DNA from: Sphagnum compactum
Lineage: Eukaryota; Bryophyta; Sphagnopsida; Sphagnales
Direction: 5' to 3'
Length of the DNA: 64,000 nucleotides
NCBI GenBank assembly: GCA_965153455.1
Contig: OZ234494.1
Coordinates: 23,188,001 to 23,252,000 of the forward strand
In this document: positions 57,601-64,000 of the stretch, one piece after another
Numbering within the stretch: position 1 is the first letter of the stretch
Layout: every line of letters begins with the position of its first letter
Translations under genes and position numbers: made by a program
The notes under the pieces: generated by a model
Database searches by the model: none
What the model was told of the DNA's origin: nothing
The model's input: only the letters and a program-made list of their open reading frames with translations

Positions 57601-59163
57601 AAATCATCTCGCAACTATCTTCGCATTCAGGTCCCCACATTTCTTTGCAAACTCTCTTCTCTTCTCTCTACTACTAACCTACTATAATGTTGAATGAAAA
57701 GGGCGTACTGAAAAAAAATTGTTGGGTTACGAAAGGGTTTAGGGTTTAGGGTTAGGGTTTAGGTGGTGCATCATCCTTTTATTCTTGAATTAAACCAAAC
57801 CAAAAAGAAAAATGGAAAAAGGAATAGACAAAAGCAAAATCACCCATTTGAATTTCTTTGCATAAATTAATTAATTAATTAATTTTTTGGGGTGCATTTT
57901 TTTTTGCCTATTTTTTTGTTGTTTCTGTTGTTGTTGCAGACGGATGGGCTTAAAGGAAAATTAGCATCACTTGATGATTCATCACCAAACAATCTCGAAA
58001 GCCTTGTGAAGCTCTCCATCGACTTACTTGATGAGTCTGTGGCCGTACGCAACTTTGACACTGGTGAACTCGAGCCCATTTCCAGTGGTGAAACAAACCG
58101 AGATGCACTTTCCAGGTACCCTAACCCTAACCCTAACTATACCTGAAACCCTAAACCCTAAACCCTAAACCAAGGATAGGTTGATCTTCCTTGTCAAAAT
58201 GCCCAAATTCTTTCCTCCAATTTTGTTCTTACTTTTTAATACAAACTTGCGTAAATTTTCCCATTCAAAAAATTAAAATAATAAATTAAATAATAAAATG
58301 AAAACAGGTTTGCGGAATGGCTCTCGGAGGAGCACAAGGCCCGACAAAATAATGCCATAGAATCATCTTCTTCGTCATCTTCGGTTCCGAAAACTCAGGT
58401 TTTGAAGCCGATGCTGCCCAATCCGTCAAGTTTGCCATCGAAATCGGACCCGGAAGTTGGAGGAGAGGAAAACATAATGACGAGTGCTGAAGATCTTGGG
58501 AAGAGCAAAGACGAAGCAAATGGAGGCGGAGGCCGTGTTCCGCCGAGTAATTTTGAGCACAGCCATGACCAATCCTCCTCCTTTGTTCCATCTCCGTATA
58601 TACCCGCGCCATCTTGGTCATTCTTCGATAACCCATTTGAGCTTCCCCAACAAGCTTCCACGAGATCGTCGTTTCCACCACCCGACATGTCTTTCACCAA
58701 CCCACCCGGAGGATATTCGGATCCGCCCAAACACTCGGCGGACGCACCCGGGTGTTATTCGGATCCCCCCAAACACTCGGTGGATTCGCCCGGGCACTAT
58801 TTCGATCCGGCCCAATGCGCGATCGATTCGCCCGGGTACCCGGATTCGCCACATCCCTTAGCCTACTACTACATAGGCTTTCCGGAGCCTCTACACGCCT
58901 CCTCCTTGCATCCATATAACGATGAAATGCACCCGGAAACCGAAGCCTCGTCTTACAAAAGAAACTCTTGTGAATCCTCCTCGGACCTATTATTATTATT
59001 ACCAACACCAATTGCACCCAAATTTTACTCTTACGGAAACTCTTATTCTCCTTGTGGGCAATCGAGGCTCCCGCAACACGAGTATGAAGAAGATTACCCA
59101 CAATCTCAAATTTCTAAATCCACTTCAACGAAACTTGATGATTATTTTCAATTGTTTTCTTGA
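54655..59163 (+). CDS. Patatin-like phospholipase with C-terminal extension, 8 exons
   Basis: Predicted lipid acyl hydrolase of 673 residues (patatin-related phospholipase A family). Exons: 54655-54798, 55020-55207, 55740-55929, 56614-56784, 57013-57087, 57409-57630, 57940-58115, 58308-59163; all borders are GT-AG and phases agree. Exon 2 may start at 55017 (tandem AGCAG acceptor, one extra Gln). The start has a strong context, GGCCACCATG. The catalytic dyad is present: GTSTG with Ser68 and DGG with Asp223; DGGGVRGI (27-34) forms the oxyanion hole; SAAPTYFPP precedes DGG and VLSLGTG follows. The canonical GXSXG argues for a pPLA-I/II-type enzyme rather than pPLA-III. No signal peptide, so probably cytosolic or membrane-associated. 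Typical family members are about 400-430 residues; here roughly residues 400-673 form a Ser/Pro-rich tail with a 13-residue repeat (524-570). Such enzymes release fatty acids from phospho- and galactolipids in growth and defence. No disabling change is seen. Confidence 0.9.
54855..55013 (+). repeat. Tandem duplication in patatin intron 1
   Basis: Two copies of about 80 bp (about 54860-54935 and 54942-55013) share TTCACCTTCTTCATCTTCAA, GTTTTGTCTGGTACAT and CATTGCAATG. The second abuts the exon 2 acceptor; the first carries the equivalent site as TCTGCAAG. A cryptic acceptor could result. Confidence 0.8.
55295..55520 (+). repeat. TGCTGATGAT-rich repeat in patatin intron 2
   Basis: TCAGATCCTCTTGCTGATGA occurs twice near 55296 and 55349, with decayed versions (TAGATCCC..., GATCAGATCCTTTAGC) following to about 55520. 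Confidence 0.65.
56024..56470 (+). repeat. 23-bp minisatellite in patatin intron 3
   Basis: About 19 units of TGTACTAGAGAATGCGCCCC plus TTA. Variants include ACAAGAG for ACTAGAG and an inserted TA giving ACTATAGAG. It fills most of the 684-bp intron and contains many GT and AG dinucleotides. Confidence 0.9.
57177..57197. repeat. Poly-C tract, 21 bases, in patatin intron 5
   Basis: An uninterrupted run of C. Followed within 20 bp by telomere-like TTTAGGG words. Confidence 0.9.
57216..57243 (+). repeat. Telomere-like TTTAGGG words, patatin intron 5
   Basis: CCTAGGGTTTAGGTTTAGGG then TTTAGG. The plant telomere unit TTTAGGG with one unit short of a G. Confidence 0.75.
57735..57763 (+). repeat. 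Telomere-like TTTAGGG words, patatin intron 6
   Basis: GGGTTTAGGGTTTAGGG, then a TTAGGG variant and TTTAGG. Confidence 0.8.
58117..58172 (+). repeat. Telomere-like CCCTAAA words at the start of patatin intron 7
   Basis: Three CCCTAAC units directly after the exon 7 donor, then three CCCTAAA units from 58149. The orientation is opposite to the arrays in introns 5 and 6. Confidence 0.85.
58711..58850 (+). repeat. 39-bp coding repeat in patatin exon 8
   Basis: Three and a half units, each encoding 13 residues of the pattern [10 protein letters not shown](A/S)P. Units diverge toward the 3' end ([12 protein letters not shown]). This stretch is GC-richer than the rest of the window. Confidence 0.85.
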
Positions 59164-59240
59164 CCCGGCAAACTTTGTATATATATTGTACAATTTTTAG
59201 TTGTTGTTTTCTTGACCCCCAAGGCAAATTTTTTTTAAAA

Positions 59241-59250
59241 AATAAATAAA
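59241..59250 (+). terminator. Candidate polyadenylation signal of the patatin-like gene
   Basis: AATAAATAAA, about 80 bp after the stop codon, in a T/A-rich 3' region. Confidence 0.45.
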
Positions 59251-59261
59251 AAATTGTATGT

Positions 59262-59488
59262 TGTAGAATTTTAGGGTTGTAATTTTAGGGTTTTTTTTTC
59301 TTGATCCCCAGCAATAATTTGTCTATTGTAGAATTTTAGGGTTTTTTTCTTGATCCCAAGCAATAATTTGTCTATTGTAGAATTTTAGGGTTGTAAATTT
59401 TAGGGTTTTTTTCTTGATCCCAAGAAATTTGTCTATTGTAGAATTTTAGGGTTTTTTTTCTTGATCCCAAGCTATAATTTGTCTATAT
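59262..59488 (+). repeat. Tandem repeat downstream of the patatin-like gene
   Basis: Four to five units of about 50-65 bp with GTAGAATTTTAGGGTT, a T run, CTTGATCCC(A)AGC and AATTTGTCTATT. A decayed extra unit lies near 59200. The unit contains TTTTAGGG, close to the telomere word. Confidence 0.8.
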
Positions 59489-59849
59489 TTGAAAGAAAGT
59501 AGGCTTGGTTGAAGAAACATGATCTTCTTCTTCTTCTTCTTTTCGGGTTTTGGGGGAGACTTTTGCATTGGAAAGGAAAAATCACCCAATTTGTAAGTTA
59601 TATTTTTATCAATATAGGATGAAGCCCCAATAAGTTTTTGCTGATAATTGAAAATTGAAAAATAAATAAAATAAATCAAGGCCAATATTTTGTGTTTTTT
59701 TCATGCATATAATAAAAAACAGTAGAAAATGTAAAAATCAGTTGTGTTGGGTTTGCAAAATTCTGGTGGTATAGTAGTATGGAAAAGCTGTGTGTATGGG
59801 TTTCATTCAAAAATTCAGATTCAAAATGGCATTTCCTTGATGAAATGTT

Positions 59850-60125
59850 TTTTTGGCATACTTACTTACACAATGGAAAACCGAAAAGCAAAAAAATTCA
59901 TATTAGAAAGTTGTTGGGTTTTTGCCCAAGAAAAAGTTTTGGCATACTTACGCAATGAAAAACCAAAAGGCAAAAAAAATTCATATTAAAAAGTGGTTGG
60001 TTTTTGCCAAAGAAAATCTTTTGGCATACTTACGCAATGAAAAACTGAAAGGAAAAAACAATCATATTAAAAAGTGGGGTTGGTTTTTGCCAAAGAAAAT
60101 TGTTTTGGCATAGTTATATAATGAA
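59850..60125 (+). repeat. 82-90-bp tandem repeat
   Basis: Four units start TTTGGCATA(C/G)TTA (about 59850, 59938, 60020 and 60105) and include CAATGAAAAAC, ATTCATATTA and GGTTTTTGCC. Two frames of 63-81 codons run through it; they are repeats, not genes. Confidence 0.8.
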
Positions 60126-60467
60126 AAAACCAAAATGGAAACCACATGAGTTGTATGTTGCATGTTTCATGCTTAAAAATTACTGAAGATCAAAACAAGA
60201 TCAGCAAAGAAACCCATAACTTGAACTTCTTGTGTTCCATATCAGGATTTTTTCCCCCTAAATTATGATACCAATGAAAAAAGAAAATTAGTCAAATTTA
60301 CACTAGAAAAAAATTTCTTCCAATTTTTTAAAAAATAAAAAATAAAAAAATTTGTGGGAAAAAAAAACTGTTCCATATATATATATATTCTTATTTTGCT
60401 GAAATCATAGATAATTAGGTCTCTTTTTTTTTGGGTTGCAGCTGAGAAGATCATAGACCATAGATCT

Positions 60468-60515
60468 TAAACCCTAAACCTAAACCCTTCCTAAACCCTA
60501 ACCTAAACCCTTCCT
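60468..60515. repeat. Telomere-like CCCTAAA words
   Basis: AAACCCTAAACCTAAACCC, then two TTCCTAAACCC variants. Confidence 0.7.
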
Positions 60516-62178
60516 AATAATTATACTTTCATCATTTTAAACCTTGCAATTTTTGGCTGGCTTAATTAGGGAGTGGTTATTAGAGTAGCTCCATTGGCAC
60601 CAGTGTAATTAGTAGCCTACATAAGTTATAATTTGGATGGATGAATTTCCAGCTTTAATGGAGTGTGAATCGGATGATTTTGGATAGCTTGTAAACTCTA
60701 ATTTGGATGAAAGTGCATATTGGAATGAAGTGATTTTTGTTTTGGGGGTAATTTTATTTTTATTTTTTGGTGGTGTTTTGCGAGTACCCGGGGGTTAGTT
60801 GGTTACTCGGAGGTGGTTTTTTAAAATTTTGGGCACTCGGAACCTAATCGAAACTGGCTTGAGGTTTTGGAACCAAGGTTAGGTTAGGGTCAGGTTTGAG
60901 GACCAAGTGCGGGAACTAGCCCCCCCATTCCCATATTATGTGAAGGAATGGGTAACTGGACCCAAAGCCGGGGTCCTAAGTGGACCTACTCGGGACCTTA
61001 CCCGGACCTAGAAGTACCTTAACCTACCCTAGAATCGGAATCGGCATTAAAAGAGAGCTAGAACTGAAACTGAAAATGGGGTAACTGAACATTTTTCATC
61101 CAAAAGAAAGGCCCAAATTCGCCAAATTTTGAGCCAAAAGAAAATCCAAATTGCCAGATTTTTATGAGAAAGGTTCCAATAGCCAGCCAAGAATATAGAA
61201 AGAAGGATCCTTGTAGAGTTTTTTCTTTTCATATCTGGTTTATACTTAATTTGGCAAAAAAAATTGGCTTTTTTTTTTCTTTTTTTTTGGGATTGATCAC
61301 CCCTACTTGGGTTAGTAGGCTACATTACAAAATTGAAGAAAGAAAAAAAGAAAAAAAGAAAAAAAAACCACTTATTATTATTGGAGTCTAAGTGTGGGCT
61401 AGGATTAATTTTAAAATTTTTTAGTTGCATCTAAAAAAAAACCCTCTTGGCTAAACCTTAAAATGTATGTAAATCCAAAAACAAAATAATGAAACCAATT
61501 AGGCTAATAAAGGGTGTACCTCCAAAAAGCCGTTAATGCAATCAATAGCCAACAAGTTTAATATTAGTACTACAACCAATTATGAGCAATAGTCTTTAAC
61601 CTAAAATTGCCCCCCCTCCCCCCCCCCCCCCCCCCCTCCTAATTGCCATGGCCAATTATTATTCCTTATTTAAGCCTTTAGATTTGGCTTGGTTTGCTTA
61701 GGTTTGGCTTATTTGTTGCACCAAGTTTAGTGTATTTAAATTTTTGGAACGTTTCCAAAAGGTTTTTCTCCTATTTAATTTGAATAAATTGGAGAAATAC
61801 ACCCCAAAAGCTTTGAATACTTAAACCTTGTGCATTAATGTTTTTTGCCTTTAATTTGTCTTCCTTTGGTGGGAAGGTAGTTAGGTTATAATGCTTGTTA
61901 TTGGGATGGTTTAGGTACCACCCATGTAAGCCCCAATTACATACTAGGTATCTAGTAAATGGTACACCCTAAATTGGCCTATTTCTAGGGTTCAATATTT
62001 TTGCCTTACTTCAAGAAGGCCCTTACAAAAGAAGCCCAAGTCCAAAGAAAGGGCCCATGAATTTTTTAAAGGCCCCAAAAACCCAAACAAAATAGCATAA
62101 ACTCACTCACCATTAAGCACTTTAAACTTAGTTTTTGAAATGAAAGGATTTTTCAAAAAAAAAAAAACCCCATAGGAT
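60516..62178. other. Non-coding interval with a poly-C tract
   Basis: No gene. A C-rich homopolymer with three T interruptions runs from about 61610 to 61640. Between 60780 and 61030 there is a GGAACC/CGGGTA-rich stretch without a clear period. Confidence 0.4.
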
Positions 62179-62445
62179 GTGGACTTAGTTATGTTACTAG
62201 GGTTATGTGTTGTAGGCATGAAGAGTGATGTAGGTGAAGTTTTTTATAAGCTTTTCATGGGCTTTTTGGAGGTCAAGGACTTGGAGTTGGGTGCTTTCCA
62301 TGTGGAGGCTTGCACGGATTCTTGGGATTTTGGAGTTGTAACACAACAACTGTATTTGACCTCTTGCACCCTCCACTCTCCATGTGGCCGGCCCCTTGAT
62401 TCCCAAGTTACAACAACAAATTACAAGTGTTTTGAGCAAATGTAG
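62179..62445 (+). CDS. Doubtful open frame, unrecognised
   Basis: An 88-codon frame with ordinary amino-acid composition and no domain, signal peptide or homologue I recognise. No TATA or splice context. An antisense frame of similar length overlaps. Most likely chance; listed because nothing else explains the stretch. Confidence 0.12.
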   Translation: MDLVMLLGLCVVGMKSDVGEVFYKLFMGFLEVKDLELGAFHVEACTDSWDFGVVTQQLYLTSCTLHSPCGRPLDSQVTTTNYKCFEQM

Positions 62446-62592
62446 TCACGACCTTGCTTGGTGTTGGGAATTTCTTGTCTTGCATGTGGCCCTCCCTCCA
62501 AGCCCACATTGGTCATTATATTGTTGTTGTAGTGCCAAGTGTAACAAGGAAAAGGTCCATTGAAAAAAAAGAGGAAGAAAAAACACAAACAA

Positions 62593-62614
62593 ACACACAC
62601 ACACACACACACAC
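62593..62614. repeat. (AC)n microsatellite
   Basis: ACACAC run of about 22 bases, flanked by AAAC and TTAGACACAC. Confidence 0.85.
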
Positions 62615-63144
62615 TTAGACACACATTTTCTTCCATGTGTTAACAATGTAGTTGGGCACTATATAAAGGGCACATTATACGTATAGTTGTTGTCGGTGAC
62701 AAATATTAATGTCCACACTATAAGCGTATATAACAAGAGCAAAATTCATCACCCCTTTGAGGAAGTGGATGAGCACTTCCGTCATGCCATTCACTAAGAA
62801 TGCAAAAAAAATCATTCTTCAATGGTGGCTCCCTCTCCCAATAGCAACAATTGGTAATAGCAACAAATGTAGATTATGGGATTCGGAAACAAAACAAAAC
62901 AATGGCAATATAATTTGGCAATTGAAATTTGAAGCTATTATTACGTAAGTAAGTCTCGTGGGTTTCATCAATCTTATGCATTTATGTTTTGCACTTGAAC
63001 TTCAAAGGGCTAAGTCAAAATTGTCATTGCAACTTCAATACTTGCTCCATGCAACCAAATCTTGGAGTCAATATTTAACTCACCTGAGTTGATGAGAGAT
63101 AATATGATGATGACCTTCCAAACTTGTAGAAGACCTTGTTATTA
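62615..63144. other. Non-coding interval
   Basis: No gene recognised; a 63-codon frame at 62757-62948 has no motif. Confidence 0.35.
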
Positions 63145-63148
63145 TGTG

Positions 63149-63194
63149 ACATTTAATTCATCCATAAGTGATCACTTATGGATGAATTAAATGT
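63149..63194. other. Perfect 46-bp palindrome
   Basis: Arms of 23 bp (63149-63171 and 63172-63194) meet at a TGATCA centre with no spacer. The left arm reads ACATTTAATTCATCC then ATAAGTGA. With one mismatch the symmetry extends to 63145-63198 (54 bp). Confidence 0.95.
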
Positions 63195-63198
63195 TACA

Positions 63199-64000
63199 GG
63201 TATTATATGTGTTTTTAGCATTCTACAAAAGCATGTAAGGACTAAAGGGGGGTTTTTTTTAAGTGGTAGATGTATGTGGGGTTTCTTTTTTTTCTTTTTG
63301 GCTATGTATCCAAGGTATTATTCCTTGGTAGCTTCAACAATAATTATATTATTTTGGCAAATGTTGAACTAATTTTCAAATAATTTTTTTCTTAAAGAAA
63401 AAAACTTCATGAAAAGAAAATATTGAATCTTCGTGATTATTTTATTTGTCGAAATGAAAATATAGGACGGTTAACAAGTGTCAAAGTGTTGCCACGGTGG
63501 TGGTGGTGAAGGACAATTATATGTAACAATTTTTCAGCTGGGATTTTTCATTCCATAAATTGGGTGTGACTAGTGTTGTAGTCTTTACTATTGTTGGCCA
63601 TAACTTTACTCTTTTGGACAAACCAAAAGGATATTTTAGGTCAAGAATTTTTTTAAAAAGCGGGAAAAAAAATCTCCAATTATAATACGACCCAAGTGTC
63701 TCTTATCTTTTACAAAGGACTAATGTCGTGCTTTTGAAGTATGGAGACTATAGACACTTTCCAACTACCATAATGGGGGTACCCTAGTTGGCATCCATAA
63801 ATGATTCGTCTTTCAAGTTTTTTAAACCCTAAGTGTCCAAATTGTTTTTTTTTTTGTCCTTAGTGGGGTTGACTCTTGTAGGTAACATCTAAGCTAGTTA
63901 AACAAAAAATTAAATTGTTCAATATATTTTGGGTACTTTACCTTTTGTGGAAGAAGACGATAAGTCCAAAGTTAATGGATGACTTGCCACATACAAAGGA
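63199..64000. other. Non-coding right edge
   Basis: AT-rich, with T and A runs; I see nothing else. Confidence 0.4.

Noticed and set aside
58286-59101. Minus-strand frames opposite patatin exon 8
   Set aside because: GC-rich coding DNA produces long antisense frames; splice phases and domain continuity support only the plus strand.
59744-60113. Two overlapping frames with Lys-rich repeats
   Set aside because: They are an 82-90-bp tandem repeat read as peptide; no start context, no homologous domain.
1-64000. tRNA, rRNA or organelle-derived insert
   Set aside because: No cloverleaf with conserved boxes, no rRNA core motifs and no photosynthesis or respiratory gene fragments were recognised by eye; a covariance-model scan would be decisive.

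Overview
This is nuclear DNA of a land plant. Two multi-exon host genes have plant-only or plant-typical architectures (a wall-associated receptor-like kinase and a patatin-type phospholipase). Introns use GT-AG borders, plant-type telomere motifs (TTTAGGG/CCCTAAA) occur, and the rest is AT-rich, ancient, nested transposon debris. Two intact-looking genes in 64 kb points to a large, repeat-rich genome such as a gymnosperm, fern or lycophyte. That is inference; the sequence alone does not fix the lineage.

Layout. 1-7.2 kb: dispersed and inverted repeats, a Tourist-like MITE (4362-4583) and simple repeats. 7.2-11.65 kb: a four-exon WAK-like receptor kinase gene (7832-11390) with two tandem EGF exons, followed by a broken second copy of its own 3' end (11435-11644). 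11.65-17.4 kb: AT-rich non-coding DNA with microsatellites. 17.4-28.2 kb: CACTA/En-Spm-like territory, with two CACTA right ends (18071 and 28179), a decayed multi-exon transposon gene with Ptta-like and Ulp1-like (C48 protease) parts, and a nested 3.2-kb CACTA-like element holding a 25-bp minisatellite of about 1.1 kb. 28.4-34.8 kb: minus-strand Ty3/gypsy remains (gag, CCHC, protease, RT) and a minus-strand coiled-coil frame full of stop codons.

30.25-30.65 kb (+) and 35.26-35.69 kb (-): two diverged, oppositely oriented copies of one small unrecognised protein of about 132-140 residues. They flank the gypsy remains. 36-41.7 kb: tandem and degenerate repeats. 41.9-46.8 kb: a plus-strand chromovirus (Ty3/gypsy with chromodomain and a likely 3' LTR) split by a 1.1-kb insertion. 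47.0-49.6 kb: a PIF/Harbinger transposase pseudogene cut by a CACTA-like insertion. 50-54 kb: tandem arrays, a perfect hairpin and GA tracts leading into the second gene. 54.66-59.16 kb: an eight-exon patatin-like phospholipase with an unusual proline/serine-rich C-terminal extension and introns full of minisatellites and telomere-like motifs. 59.2-64 kb: tandem repeats, poly-C tracts and a 46-bp perfect palindrome.

The two host genes are not obviously linked: one is a cell-surface receptor, the other a cytosolic lipid acyl hydrolase. Both classes are associated with wall or defence signalling in plants. The other coding traces belong to mobile elements decayed by stops, frameshifts and apparent C-to-T changes. 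The most unusual items are the inverted pair of small unknown ORFs, the minisatellite-bearing CACTA-like element, the duplicated receptor-kinase tail and the extended patatin.
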